Shown: positions 10,031-22,114, numbered from the stretch's first letter. The stretch is DNA of 64,000 bases from Daucus carota subsp. sativus (GCF_001625215.2 NC_030384.2:24726527-24790526), one strand, 5' to 3'. The notes: a model not told the origin generated them from the letters alone. Numbers and translations: made by a program.

Positions 10031-11736
10031 TGTTCGAAGTTTTCTGACTTTCTGAATTTATTGAAGTTAACAGTGTTCTCTGAGAAGCTGACTCTAGTTT
10101 GCCAATTATTGGTTTAAGTATTACAGTAGTTTTTTGGCTATTAATTGTACAACTGTATCTTAATGAATCTAGTGCTGCATCTCTTTAAAATTCTCTACAT
10201 CCAAAGCTCATACTTAAGTTCCTGTAAAATTGTTTGCGATGCATCTTATTAAATTGTTTTTTAGTTGATTTCTAAGGTGTAAAGATTAATAAAGGAATAA
10301 GTTAAATTACATTTAGTACAAGTACTCTCATGAATCATGATATACTGTATTTTACCATATACCTCTAGTCTTTCATTAGCCCCCAAGACTTATTATACAC
10401 TGTGTTTAGTATAATTTTTTTCTTTGAAAAAGAGAAGTCTCCCAAAGGATATTCTAGTTCTGTCAGGTACCTAATGCACTGGTAATCTTACAGTGTATGG
10501 TAATTAATGGAAATCTTGGTGGAACAGAAATACAGTGGTTTGGTTTATGTATGCTCAAGTTCTTGGGAGAAGCTGTAAGTAATGTCAGTAGTCTGTTGCT
10601 TTTTTAGTAAACTTATCAAGTGTATTTGGTAGTGTGTGACCTTATTGTTTCTTTAGCAGAGTATGAAATATAGAGCATTGATGCGATATCACCTCACCAT
10701 CATGATGGTTTTGTCGACAAAACTTAGAGCCTCTTTGGCAATGTTGAAAGTCAGTGGCTTAATGTTGGTTTTGTCTTTTTGACTCTAAACTGAAAAACAT
10801 TTGTTTTTATAATAAGTCGTCATCAGAAATAAGCGAAACTTGAAGCTGAAAAATTTCTGTTTGATCATAAATAAGCGAAACTGGCTATATCTGTTGGTGT
10901 AATAAGCCAGAAATAGATCAGAAGTGAAACTAAAGCTCACCAACAAGCCAGAAATAGATCAGAAATAAGTGAAACTAAAGCTAGTGGTTAGTTAGTGATA
11001 CTTTTCAGTTTTCGGTGGCTTAATTATTTATTTTTTTGGATTTTTGATAAAAGATACCTATAGCCATAAGTTAAATAACCTAAATATATATTTTGAAATT
11101 TTAAACTCAGAGCTTATTATATCACATCACAAGTCACAATTTTAACCCTAGCTAAAAGGGTTAGGTGTATGTGATGAAAATTTGCTATCATCTAAAAAAA
11201 ATCTTGCAAGTAAAAAAGCTATATATATCTATTATAAGAGTTTGAATTATACGGAGATGAGTTGAGTTTATTATTAATAAAATGTATTATGCACTCTACT
11301 TCATTTTGAGAACAAATAAAAGTCTTAGTTGCCCTGAAAGTTACAGGGAATTGGATGTTAAAAACAATGACGACGATTTAGGAAAAGAAGAAAACAGTGA
11401 CGACGAAATTTGAAAATTGGTAACATACAACAAATGAAAAGGCCAAAATGGGGAATAATGAACTTCAGAATTTGAAGTCAAAATGAATTGTTATCATCTG
11501 TCATTTTAACTCACAGAAAAAGTTTAAAAAAAAAAAAAAAATTGTGAACAGAGGAGGAATATTAAAACATTGAGATATTGTAAAAAATTGGTTTGACTTA
11601 AAATGTTTAAATTATTGGAGAAATATGACCTCGGGTACTGAGGAATTACTTCTGCATCATTTTGTTGTTTGATCCTTTTATTTCTGTGGCTGAATTTAAG
11701 AGTCTTAAAATGACACGTTCTTACAGTAGACCTGTT
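10031..11736. other. Intergenic region with a small degenerate repeat
   Basis: No gene is supported. Near 10902-10980 a block beginning AAGCCAGAAATAGATCAGAA occurs twice in tandem, with ATAAGTGAAACTAAAGC-type text between and after. The area around 10735-11030, rich in AATAAGC/GCTTATT words, may be a decayed hAT-type MITE, but no clear ends were found. Confidence 0.4.
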
Positions 11737-11986
11737 CTCCCTCCGTTTCAAATTACATGTACACTTTAAAAAAATCACACAGTTTAAGAAAAATGGTTGT
11801 TTATAAATTAATTGCATTAAATGACCCTAATATGTGGTATTAGGTTGATCTAGGAAATATAAATAAAATATATGTGGAGTGGAATTGATTTTGGAAGTAT
11901 GATTTTGCATTGAAAGTTGAAGTGGACAACTAATTTGAAACAAATTTTTTTTTCAAAAGTGGACATGTAAATTGAAACGGAGGGAG
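11737..11986. mobile_element. Stowaway-like MITE
   Basis: Terminal inverted repeats CTCCCTCCGTTTCAA and TTGAAACGGAGGGAG extend inward through (A)CATGT..AC text on both sides. TA follows the right end. This CTCCCTCCGT family recurs throughout the window and fits Tc1/mariner-derived Stowaway MITEs. Confidence 0.85.
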
Positions 11987-12222
11987 TATATGATTAGATG
12001 ACAGAGATCAGGTTAGTTCATTCGAACAAAAGACTACTCTACATCTCATTCTGGCTTCCCAGGAAATTTGATTAGTAACATGATAGTAGAGTCCAAAATG
12101 CATCACAGTTATGTTTTTTCTATAATCTAACCAGCAATCTGTTAACTAAGATACTCCTTCTAAAGCTGCATGTTGTTGCAGAAGTATAAGTAATTAGGTT
12201 ATGCCCCAGTTCCTTCCTTTCC

Positions 12223-12519
12223 GTGGATAGAAAAAGCTATATTTGCCTATTTGGTATAGTAATAAGTTTCCATTTGTATCATCTATGCACTGGATTTATC
12301 AGTTCCAAACTTGGTGCAGTCAAGGAGTTGTTCAAGAACCATGATCCTTCCATCATTGACCGGATCAGCGATGAATCCGTGAGGTCACACGACTGCTTGA
12401 AGAGTTCTCTGTTTTTCCTCCATACTGGATCACCTCAAGGCCAATATGTACCTCTGTGCTCTTCAACAATAACCAAGGTATTGGCACTCATTATCATAAT
12501 TTTATATAATAGTTTATAA
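12223..12519 (+). other. Unrecognised ORF, possible exon relic
   Basis: A 98-codon open frame less AT-rich than its surroundings. The segment encoding about residues 28-84 (KLGAVKELFKNHDPSIIDR...) reads like protein rather than noise and ends in an AAG/GTATTG splice-donor-like site at about 12478. I do not recognise the family and see no adjoining exons. It may be a stray exon or captured fragment. Confidence 0.2.
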
Positions 12520-12526
12520 TTTCTTT

Positions 12527-12716
12527 GAAAACGCTACACAATGTAGAGTTTATCCTTATTTTAGTCCAAGCCCAAATCCATAGGAAAAACACATGAAAAC
12601 CTAACAAATTTAACGCTAGATAATGTAATGTTAATTCATAACATTATTTTATTCAACATTTTAAGCCAAGCTCATGAAATATCACGTTCTGAACGCTACA
12701 TTGTGTAGCGTTTTAT
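12527..12716. mobile_element. Small MITE-like inverted-repeat element
   Basis: AAAACGCTACACAATGTAG at the left is matched by the reverse complement CTACATTGTGTAGCGTTTT at the right, about 190 bp apart. Each terminus is itself nearly palindromic (CGCTACA..TGTAGCG). No target duplication is clear, so the superfamily is undetermined. Confidence 0.45.
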
Positions 12717-13112
12717 CGTTATAAGTGACTTGTTTCCTCGATAAACAATCATCTATCTTCAGTACTCTCGATTAAATTCTGATTTCATTGTAGAACACAC
12801 GATTTAATAAGAGCTATACTAAAACCGACCAAACCTGAAAAATGAAACAGATTCGGGTCACAGAATGTTGTCAACATGAAAACGTGGTCCTGTAATTGCC
12901 TTGGGCTTTCGAATGGTATGCTTATGAGCCGGGCCTTATAGAAAAAACTCAGTATATGATGGTGCAAGGATGGCCAATTAGCCCAAAGTTTGGTTTTCAA
13001 AATGGGCTTTTGCTTTTAAACAGTCATGATAAATCCTGTACGTGAATTAAAATTATATGGGATTATGATTGTGATGATGATGAATCCAACACTCCTTTCA
13101 TCGTTACACCTA

Positions 13113-13208
13113 CACTTTACGCTTATCATTGACCATAACAAAGAAGAGCGCACTAGCTCACACTTTACGCTTATCATTGACCATAACAAAGAAGAGCGCA
13201 CTAGCTCA
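13113..13208. repeat. 48 bp tandem duplication
   Basis: Two adjacent identical units begin CACTTTACGCTTATCATTGA, at 13113-13160 and 13161-13208. Perfect identity suggests a recent duplication, or an assembly artefact. Confidence 0.9.
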
Positions 13209-13589
13209 CTTTTTCTTTAATCTGCTGCATGCAGCTTATTTGATATTGTCTTTTAAAGGAAAGCCTCTTTCACAGATTGTCCTCACCCTATTCTTATTTA
13301 GTTGTTTCATTTGAAAATATAAGGTATCTTAAGAAATATTTATATATTTTGTTTCATGTTTATTTTTAGTTATTGTATGTAAAATAAGCTGCAAAGTCAA
13401 ACATTGGAATAAGAATTGTAAATTATTTTGAATAAAAATGTAATGGTATTCTGAAAACTAACTGAAGAAATAATACAAGGACAATGAAAGTATATAGTTT
13501 AGAGTCAATTACTATGTGATAAAGTGTATATTCATCTATGCTTTTATATTACTTTATTCTATATTCTTAGTATTTTACAAATAGACTTA

Positions 13590-14331
13590 GGTTCTGTGAA
13601 GACCACATAACTTTGGAGACTTGGAGACCAGCATCCAGACCATTAATTTAGTTATAATCCAACGGCTATTATAAACTTAATTTATAATTAAAATAATCTG
13701 TACATAACTACACCTTTCTTCCCGTATAGCTTAATCTCTCCGTATAGTAAACATATACGATTATCCTTAACCACTAACTGTTCCCCTGTTCCTCATATTT
13801 TGTTCTCCTGTTCCTCATATTGTTCATCTGCATGTTCGGTTCAATTGTTTTGCACGTCTTGTTTTGTTTTGCATATTTATGACTTGTAGTTAGTGAAAGT
13901 TCTGCAAATGGTGGTGCAAATGGTGGTACATGAGAAGCAATTAGTTTGTCGTTGTAATCCTGTATATCTTTTTGTTGGCATGCAACAATGATCCAGGGGA
14001 CAATGCACGAATGCCCATTATCACTGTTCTGCACTTGTTGTTTGATATTAAATTTATCCCGCAATCCCTTTGATTTGATTAAAGGGAGAAATTGGAGAAC
14101 AATTAATTTATAATTGTCTTCAGATTGGAGTAGAAAGTGGGATATTGATATGTAGTAGTATAAGATTCAAAATACGGTCCTTGTTTATCACATACAGGTA
14201 CTTATTTTACATTTTTAAAAATGGAAACACTTATCTATCTGTATTTCTAATTAACCGTCCATTTATGTTTTGGTCCAATAGTGTTGGATGTGGTCTCCAA
14301 AGTCTCCAAAATATTTAGTCTTCAAAGATCC
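13590..14331. mobile_element. Inverted-repeat element of unknown family
   Basis: Ends share imperfect inverted repeats of about 45-50 bp. The left reads GTTCTGTGAAGACC ... TTTGGAGACTTGGAGACCAG. The right, reverse-complemented, reads ATCTTTGAAGACT ... TTTGGAGACTTTGGAGACCA. The long termini would suit a MULE, but I cannot find a convincing 9 bp target duplication. It has no coding capacity. Confidence 0.5.
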
Positions 14332-14359
14332 CAACTCTTTACAAATAATCAGGATATTA

Positions 14360-14870
14360 AGAATTGACCAAAACTCTTTCTCCCTCTCAAAACCTAGCCT
14401 CCACTAAAGAATTTTGAGGGGGCTTCCATCGGTTTTCACCGGTGGAAAGCCCCGATTTCCTTTTTTCGTTTGTTATTTGAAATCTTGTTTTCCTTTCGAT
14501 AAGTTCCCAATTTATTTGGGTTTTGTTAGTCTCTCCTTCTTGTGAGATTTGGTTTTTGTTTTGGTGTGTTTTGATGTTCTCCATGACCGAGGTTATAGAT
14601 CGGCATGATTTTCATGGGTTTGATTCAGGTTTGAAAGTTATTATGGAATCGCATCTATGGTCGATTGTTCAGAACATTCAGGTGAAAGCCAATCGGGTGA
14701 AAACCAATCAGGTGAAAACAAGTACATATATTCAAATCATCTTCAAATCGCTTAGTTGCCTCTCCAAGAAGGAAGAATTCAACAGCGATATAATTCAGCG
14801 TCTGTCCAATTTCGATTATATTTGTAGATGTCGTATGGCTTTTGATTAATGAATTGATTCTTTTTTATTC
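14360..14870 (+). repeat. Dispersed retroposon-like repeat, copy 1
   Basis: This segment is colinear with 43310-43775. Shared landmarks include AAGTTCCCAATTTATTTG, TTTGGTTTTTGTTTTG, AAATCGCTTgGTTG and GAAGAAGGAA. It starts in a pyrimidine-rich leader containing a GGCTTCCATCGG / CCGGTGGAAAGCC hairpin and ends with an A/T tail. A non-autonomous non-LTR element is plausible. No protein domain is evident. Confidence 0.5.
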
Positions 14871-15375
14871 AAAAAACAAGTGTTTAATGACAGAAAAATA
14901 AATATTTCTTGATTTGGATGAAATTAACTTATTTGAGTTTAATTAGACTGAAATTGGGATTGTATGGACAATCTGTAAAGCAATTCTTGTTTAGACCATA
15001 ACTAGAGTTCTAGACATCAAAATTGGATGATTCAACAGCTCACCCAAAGATAACAAAATCTTCAACAAGCTAAAGGTGGTCTAATACTTAAAATCCAGTG
15101 GAAGCAGTCCAGAAATAGGCATGAAAATCAGTCTATGAATTTTCTTATAAAATCCAGCTTGTTTTGAAAATTGGATTGTTTTTCAAGGAAATCATTAAAA
15201 ACACTATTATAATTAGATTTTGTAGGATTGGGGAGAGAGGATATATCGTGTGTATTGAGAGAGAGAAATTGTGAGAGAACTTGAGTAAGGATTGAAGAGA
15301 TTTACTTTAAGTTCGAGAGAATTCATTTGTATTTTCAAAAACTCTTACACTCTTGTGACATGGTTTCGACTATAT

Positions 15376-16068
15376 TGTTAGACCTAAAATCACTATAGAA
15401 TGGGGGTTAAATATAGTAGATACAATCAAATCGATTTAAAAAATGCAATATATAATATAAAAATCCAGTTCTTATTGATATATAAATACTTTTACTGAAT
15501 AATCAACTACTCTCCCATATATGTATGAGTTCTCGCTAAGAGCTGCTAGGTTACAAGAAAGATATTATTAATTTAATATTCGACATATAGAGTGTAAATC
15601 TGTCTGTCTTTATATAATACACAGTTACAAAATATTATCTGATTGGTACGATACTAATCAGCTTCCTAAAATATATCAAGAGAGATTTGTAAATCAATCT
15701 TCTTGAAATCCTAAGTTGTTCAATCTCCATAGAGTATATATACTTTACTTAATCCAGATCCGCTCTTGAAAATCAGTCGCTACAAATTCTGAAGAATATT
15801 CGCTATCAGCAAACTCTGACATTTTCATTAGTTGACAAACTCTGATTTCTAACACAAACTCTGATATGTAAATCCTGAAACTACACAAATCAGGAAGTTC
15901 TGATATCATCAAACATATTTAACAGTCTCTCCGAATTTGTGCATAATGAAAATATATAAGTTATATTTGATGATGTCAAAACATATAAATACAAATGTAA
16001 TTGAAATTTTAATAATGACAATAATTTACAACTTACAAAATTTTAGCTACAAAATATTTTACTCAACA
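15376..16068 (-). repeat. Probable Copia/Sirevirus-like LTR
   Basis: The segment starts TGTTAGACC and ends CTCAACA, giving the TG..CA and TGTT..AACA termini of an LTR. A minus-strand element is inferred because sequence just inside the right end, read on the minus strand (GGACATAAGTT then TGTTGAG), resembles a polypurine tract next to a 3' LTR. The GGGGGTTAAA motif near the left end parallels the GGGGGTTGAAT in the LTR-like duplication near 53.1 kb. The partner LTR is missing. Confidence 0.5.
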
Positions 16069-16220
16069 AACTTATGTCCAGGAACTCTTTCGACATAGTT
16101 TGTGATCAATCTTTTTTCAGCATCTATCAGAGTTCGAATCATGTAAGTTTTGATAAACTTTAACTCTTGATCATCCCATCAGTTTGATAAATGACAGGCT
16201 TAAAGCTTTAATTTTGTTTC

Positions 16221-19200
16221 CAGTGCCGGCCCTGGACCGGTGCAACCAGTGCTCCAGCACTGGGCCCATTGGTCCAGGGGCCCAAAATTCTTTTAGGTCC
16301 AGTGTATGTGTTGCTATACTTCTACAGGCCTTTTTTTCCCCCTGATGCTACTCAACGCACTCAACGCAAAGGCCACGTACGTTACCTGCTCCTCTGCTCC
16401 ATTAAACGATCGGTCCAATTACATAATTAACTTCAAGTTTTAAGTTCTAATTCAGGACGTCAATTCTTAGAAAAACAAAGGTAATGACTTATTTCAATCT
16501 TTTAATTTAGTTGTTTATATATAATATATTATCCCAAAATTGTAGTAACTACTGGCTACTTGTTTATCTAATCTCTAATCTAATACTACTTATTTGTTTT
16601 ATATATATGATTTCTATGATCAGTACTTTGTCGAATAATTTTTTTTGCAATTTTTTTCAGTTTGGGATTGGGGACTTGATAGTTGTTATTGATTGGAGTT
16701 AAAGGATTCTGCCACTGCTTCACTACTTCAATACTTGTTCTCCCGTTTATTCAGGTTTCACTTCCTCACAAGTCATACATCTTCCCGATTGCTTGCTATT
16801 TTAGTGCATAAAATGTTTACTACAAAGTACCCATCTGGTAATGATAAAAGAAAAAGAAAGAAAGAGGAGGAGGAAGAAAAAATTAAACCATTAAAGGGAT
16901 CGCTTCAAAAACTTTGGAAGAAAACCAAACAGTCTGATGTGCCTATAGAAAAAGACGAGTCTGAAATTGTAGAGAAGGAGGTGTCTCAAGTTCAAAGTAC
17001 TTTTACACAAGAACATGAAGTAGTTGATGAAGAGTGTGCTAATGAAATAACTGAACAAGAAACCGAAGTGATTGAAAATGAGGTCATCGAAAATAGAGAA
17101 TACACTAATCCTAGTGAGTTTGTTCCTCTGTCTTGGAATATTTGTGATCCTCGGGTGTGGGATGGATTAGATAGTAATATGAGGGATTTGCTTGTTGAAA
17201 AGGGGCCTATTAAAGAAAATATTGTTATTTTTCCCAAGGATAAATGCAGTAGGGGGTTTTCAACGTATTATTATGATCAAAAATTAAGAAATGGAGAACT
17301 TGTTGATAGAAAATGGTTATTTTACTCAAAATAATTAAATAAAGTATTCTGCTTTTGTTGTAAAGTGATAAAAACTGCTCGATCTAAAAGCAATTTAGCA
17401 AGTGTGGGAGTAGATGACTGGGTACATTTAGGTGAGAAGCTGAAGCAACACGAAGATAGTCTTGAACATCTTACTAACCTGAAGGCATGGGCAGAACTCC
17501 AAGTTAGATTGAAAACAAATCAAACCATTGATAAAGAATTGCAAGAGCAAATTAAAAAAGATACTGAACACTGGAGGCATGTTATGATCAGAATAATTGC
17601 TGTTGTTAAACGCCTTGCAATGAATAATCTGGCATTTCGTGGGGAAAATGAAAAAATATTTGAAGATTCGAATGGTAATTTTTTGGGTTTTCTTGAGTCA
17701 ATAGCTGAGTTTGATCAAACAATGCAGCACCATTTCAGACTCATTCAAGACAAGGACATTCACTATCATTATCTTAGTCACAAAATACAAAATGATTTGA
17801 TATTAATGTTGGCTTCGAGTGTAAAGAGTGTGATTTTAAAGAAAATCAAGGAAGCTAAATATTTTTCAGTAATTCTTGATTGCACTCCTGATGCAAGCCG
17901 TATGGAACAAATGACTTTGGTGATTAGATGTGTTGATGTTGTGAGTTATCCTGTAAAAATTGAAGAGTATTTTTTAGAGTTCTTGAATGTGGAAAATACT
18001 TCTGGGTTGGGTCTGTTTGGTGAGTTAGAAATTGCTCTTAAATCTCTTGATTTAAATATCAATGATGTGAGGGGACAAGGGTACGATAATGGTTCTAATA
18101 TGAGGGGAAAACACCAAGGTGTTCAAAAAAGATTACTTGATGTTAATCCGAGAGCTTTTTATATGCCTTGTGGTTGTCATTCTCTTAATTTGGTACTATC
18201 TGATATGGCAAATTCTTGTGTGAAAGGTAAATCTTTTTTTGGAGCATGTCAAGCTTTATATAATGTGTTTGCTAATTCCACTAAGAGATGGAATCTATTG
18301 CTTGAATATGTGGATGACTTGACTTTAAAATCTTTATGTGTGACAAGATGGGAAAGTCGGATCGAAAGTGTTAAAACAATAAGAACTCAAGCTCCAAAAA
18401 TAAGAGACACATTAATGAAATTAGCTGAAGTTTCTGATGACCCAAAAATATGATGGGATGCTGAAAAATTAGCGTCAAATGAGTTTTCAAGTTTTGAATT
18501 TATATTGAGTTTGGTTATTTGGCATGATATTCTGCACAAAATTAATTTGGTGAGCAAAAATTTGCAATATGAAGATATGCGTCTTGATGTTGCTATTACA
18601 AATTTTAAAGGGCTGGTTTCTTTCTTTGAGAAATATCGAGAGAATGGGTTTACATCAGCTATGATTGATGCTAAAGAGCTTGCTAATGAAATGGATGTTG
18701 AACCTGTTTTTTTGATAAAGCGTAGGATTAAAAGAAATAAACAGTTTGATGAAAATCCTGACACCGAACGGGAACAACAATCTGCCTTGGAAAATTATAG
18801 ATTATTTTCTTGTACTAGTGGATATGGCACTTTCTCAACTGAAGGTAAGATTCGAACAAATGGAACTTTTTGAGTCTGTGTTTGGTTTTTTGTTTGATGC
18901 AGCGCGGTTGATTTCTTTGGATGATGAAGGACTAAAAACTTGTTGTCTGAAACTTGATAAGTCCTTAACTCATGGTGATGCTTGTGATATTGATGTGAAA
19001 CGGTTGCTTTCAGAATTACAAATTTTACAGGAGATGCTTCCAAGTGTAGCATATGAATGTGAAATACCATGGAATTCTCTTAAAGTTTTAGAATTTGTGA
19101 AGAAGATGGACATGTTTCCAAATATTTTAATGGCTTATAGGATTTTATTAACTATACCTATTACTGTGGCATCTGCAGAACGGAGCTTCTCAAAATTGAA

Positions 19201-19610
19201 GTTGATTAAGTCTTATTTACGGACAAGCATGACTCAAGATAGGTTGAATGGATTGGCAATTTTGAGTATTGAGAAAAATATACTCAAAAGTATTGATGTG
19301 GAGCATATAATCGATGATTTTGCTTCTAAAAATGCGAGAAGAGGACATTTCAAATGAGGATTGATGTGTTGCAGGTTTCCAATTCAGGATTTTATTAGGA
19401 TGAAAAAACATGATTTAAACATATGTAATTTTTGTTATTTATGATATACTCATGCCACTAGTTTTGTGTTTATATGATATCACCTGATTTAGTATATCTA
19501 ATTTCAAGTTGCTTGGAATTTTTCTTTTTATATTCATATTAGTAGTCTTGTATAAAAAGGCTCATAAAAAAATTTCGCACTAGGCCACCGAAATCTCAGG
19601 ACCGGCCCTG
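16221..19610 (+). mobile_element. hAT transposon, near full length
   Basis: The 3390 bp element has termini CAGTGCCGGCCCTGGACC and, reverse-complemented from the right, CAGGGCCGGTCCTGAG. It is flanked by a perfect 8 bp target duplication, TTTGTTTC, at 16213-16220 and 19611-19618. This is the hAT signature. It carries one transposase reading frame of the TTF-zinc-finger/DUF4371 type, now broken, so it is no longer autonomous. It sits inside the older minus-strand retroelement, which dates it as the younger insertion. Confidence 0.97.
16813..19357 (+). pseudogene. hAT transposase (TTF/DUF4371 type), inactivated
   Basis: This frame encoded a hAT transposase of roughly 850 residues, which cuts and pastes the element by binding its ends. 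The likely start is MFTTKYPSGNDKRKRK at 16813. In order there are a Lys/Glu-rich N-terminus, a TTF-type zinc-finger region (WNICDPRVWDGL to WLFYSK, then FCFCCK), a DUF4371/RNase H-like catalytic region (FSVILDCTPDASRMEQM; DVRGQGYDNGSNMRGKHQGVQ; MPCGCHSLNLVL), and a C-terminal hAT dimerisation domain (VASAERSFSKLKLIKSYLR). Three lesions are visible: an in-frame TAA at 17332-17334 inside the zinc-finger region, an in-frame TGA at 18451-18453, and a frameshift near 18800, after which reading continues in the next frame from about 18800 to 19357. Few lesions imply modest age. Confidence 0.93.
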
Positions 19611-21059
19611 TTTGTTTCTATCCATTTTATCTCAGAATCTGATGACTCTAGGTTTTGCAGCTTCTTCGTTTAAGACTAAATACTATTCACCAAGTATGAT
19701 TTCAAGTTTTGCACTCTTCCTCTTCATTTTAACCTCCTTACCATCATCTAATATGAACTTGAAAATGTACACATCATCATATTTTATTTCATAGAATCTT
19801 TCATGTTTCATCATTGTGAAGACAAAATATGACCATCTTTTGGTTGCTTTATTCTTGACTTCTAGGAGGTATACTATTCCATTCTCTAGAAAATATGTCA
19901 GCTTTTATCTTTCTTTGCTTCCATCATGAGAGTTAGTCATAATTTGCACATATTATACTCTTTCCAGATTCTTTTGCGTGAGTTGTTCATCAGGTTTATC
20001 AGTCAAGGAAAATGGGTCCCTAATAACTACATGTTGCCCATTATACACTTTGGCATATTTTAATCCAATTTCTTCTTTATCACCTCCTTGCCTTCCTTTT
20101 GATTTTGATATAAGAAAGTCCTATAGCATTTGATTTTCTCTGGAAGGTGTTGGTTTAGCTGACTTTCATAGAAGCTTCTTCTTCTTTTATAAAGTAAGAG
20201 AGTCCAAATCAACTTGAGCAATGTTAGAGGTTGTAGAAGTCTTAACAACTTTAATAGTATCAAAGATTGTTTTCTTGGGATTTCCAGAGGTTGTATCTTC
20301 AGACGTCGGAGTCTTCAATACTTTGTTAACATGAGAAATGTCAGAGGTTAACTTATCAGCTTCTATATCTTCAGATTCAGACTCCTCAAGCCTCTTTTTC
20401 TTTTTAGTAATTTCTGTCATCTCATCCTCATGTGCAGACATATCATCATAATTATGAAAAACTTGCATAGAAGAGTCAATTGATACATTGGAAACATCAT
20501 GTACAAGTTTGACTAGAAGAGATGGGGCTGTCAACTTTTCTTTTGCCCTTGTTCTTTAGATCAGCATCAGAGATTGCTTGATATCTGGTTCTTGGTCTAT
20601 CTATCTCTGAGTTAATTATCTATTTCTCTAATTATTGTGTCTTTCTCTTTGGGTCTAGGAGGCTTCTTCCGTTTGTCTGATTGTCTCTTGCTCTTTTCAG
20701 CAGCAAGTCTTTCTGCCTATTTTTTCAACCTTCTAAAGTTCATCCCAGAATTGTCTTTCAAGAATAATCTTTTTACAATTTCTTCATTAAGGGCTTGGAT
20801 CTTTATAATGTGGTGTAGTCTGTTTTCTTGCATGAATTTACTGGTATCATCTCCAGTTTCCACAATCCTGTCGGCTTTGGAATGTAAAAACAATTTACAT
20901 GTTCGTAATTTATTACGAGATAGAGGGGTGTAGACGACAATCATGTACCCAGTGTTACAGTGTATGGTACTGATGTTGGGCATTTGTTACACATTTTTCT
21001 TAATTGTATATTTACGAAAGTATGTTGGGGAAGTATGGGTCTAGAATTTGACACTTCAA

Positions 21060-21732
21060 CGAATTTGACACTTCAACAATCGAATCATGCTCGGAGTGGT
21101 TGCTGCAGAGGCTAGATACAGAAGCACACGATAAAATGAAGCAAATAGCTACAGTTCTGTTGGGTTTTTGGAATGCCAGAAATATGAGTCTGGGAGAATT
21201 AGGTAGTAATTCCGGGGTTACCGATGCAATGGATTGTTAAGCAGATTTGTTAATAGCGAAAAGTGCAGATTCAGAAAGGTAACAAAGCTAATAGAAGGAA
21301 ACAAATTTACTAGAGGAGTCCTGGTCATTAGGTAGCCCGCTCTAAAGGTAGGCTTAAAATGAATGTGGATGTATCTATTTACGACGGAGTGATGAGTTTT
21401 TGTATTGTTATGATTCTACGTGACCATAAGAAAGAGTTTTACAGCGCAAAAATCTGCGTCGAGGAGGGAAAGTGACAGTGGTTGAGGCAGAACCAAGCTA
21501 TGTATTGGAAGCTATAAGGTGGGTTCTTGACACAGGTGTCTCAGATGTGAAATTTGAAAGTAATTAATTTCATACTTTCAGTGCAAGCTATAAACCAGGG
21601 AACGATGAAGTACTTGGAAGTGGGGAACATGCTAAAGTATTGTGAGAATTCTTTTATCTCAGCTGCAAAAGAACAAATCAACAAAATAGCCCATATTTTT
21701 GTTAGAGTATCTCGTGAGATTAATTGTTTTAA
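21060..21732 (+). pseudogene. LINE reverse transcriptase/RNase H remnant
   Basis: Translation in changing frames gives pieces typical of the C-terminus of plant L1 LINE ORF2. These are IESCSEWLLQ..HDKMKQIATVLLGFWNARN, then NVDVSIYDG..SFCIVMILRDHKKEFYSAK, then VVEAEPSYVLEAIRWVLDTGVSDVKFESN, then VQAINQGTMKYLEVGN. The second and third correspond to the RNase H-like domain. Several frameshifts and stops separate them. There is no poly-A tail, because a MULE-like MITE is inserted at 21733. Confidence 0.8.
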
Positions 21733-22114
21733 GAGTAAAGTGCCTTATATGTACCTACACTTTAAGCCAGACACCACTTACAATATCAACTTTCAATAAA
21801 TACCACTTGCACTATTCAAAGTTTCGAAATTTTTACAAAGTGTGTATATCCGTCAATTTAGACTAAAACCGTTAACTTTTTTAAGGGATTTTCCGTCAAT
21901 TCTCTGTTCCAACAGCTGTACTCACCCAAATCTTTTTAAATCATTATAACCTTCTCTACAACAAACACATGGTGTGCTATTTAAAGGAAATTAGACGGGA
22001 GAGCACGATATGTACCGGGTTACGAACTGCAATATTGCATGTGGTAGTTTCAAAAATACAGTATTGTAAGTGGTGTCTCGCTTAAAGTGCAAGTACACAT
22101 AATGCACTTTACTC
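21733..22114. mobile_element. Small MULE-like MITE
   Basis: A 382 bp element with long terminal inverted repeats of about 45-50 bp, starting GAGTAAAGTGC at both ends and sharing CACTTTAAGC and GACACCACTTACAATA. The flanking 9-mers are TTGTTTTAA (21724-21732) and TTGCTCTAA (22115-22123), matching at 7 of 9, consistent with an old MULE insertion. No coding capacity. Confidence 0.72.

Larger units (their letters stand above)
16069..20990 (-). mobile_element. Decayed minus-strand LTR retroelement, interrupted by hAT
   Basis: Once the 3.39 kb hAT element is removed, 16069-16220 joins 19619 onward. On the minus strand, open segments at 20717-20983 and 20187-20534 encode basic and acidic low-complexity sequence (KKKKRLEESESEDIEADK, KAERLAAEKSKRQSDKRKK region). 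There are repeated CAGA(A)TCTGA-type words, as seen in the long region after RT in asterid Sireviruses. No reverse transcriptase or integrase motif remains. The right boundary is lost where LINE-derived sequence begins at about 21060. The family assignment is inference. Confidence 0.4.
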
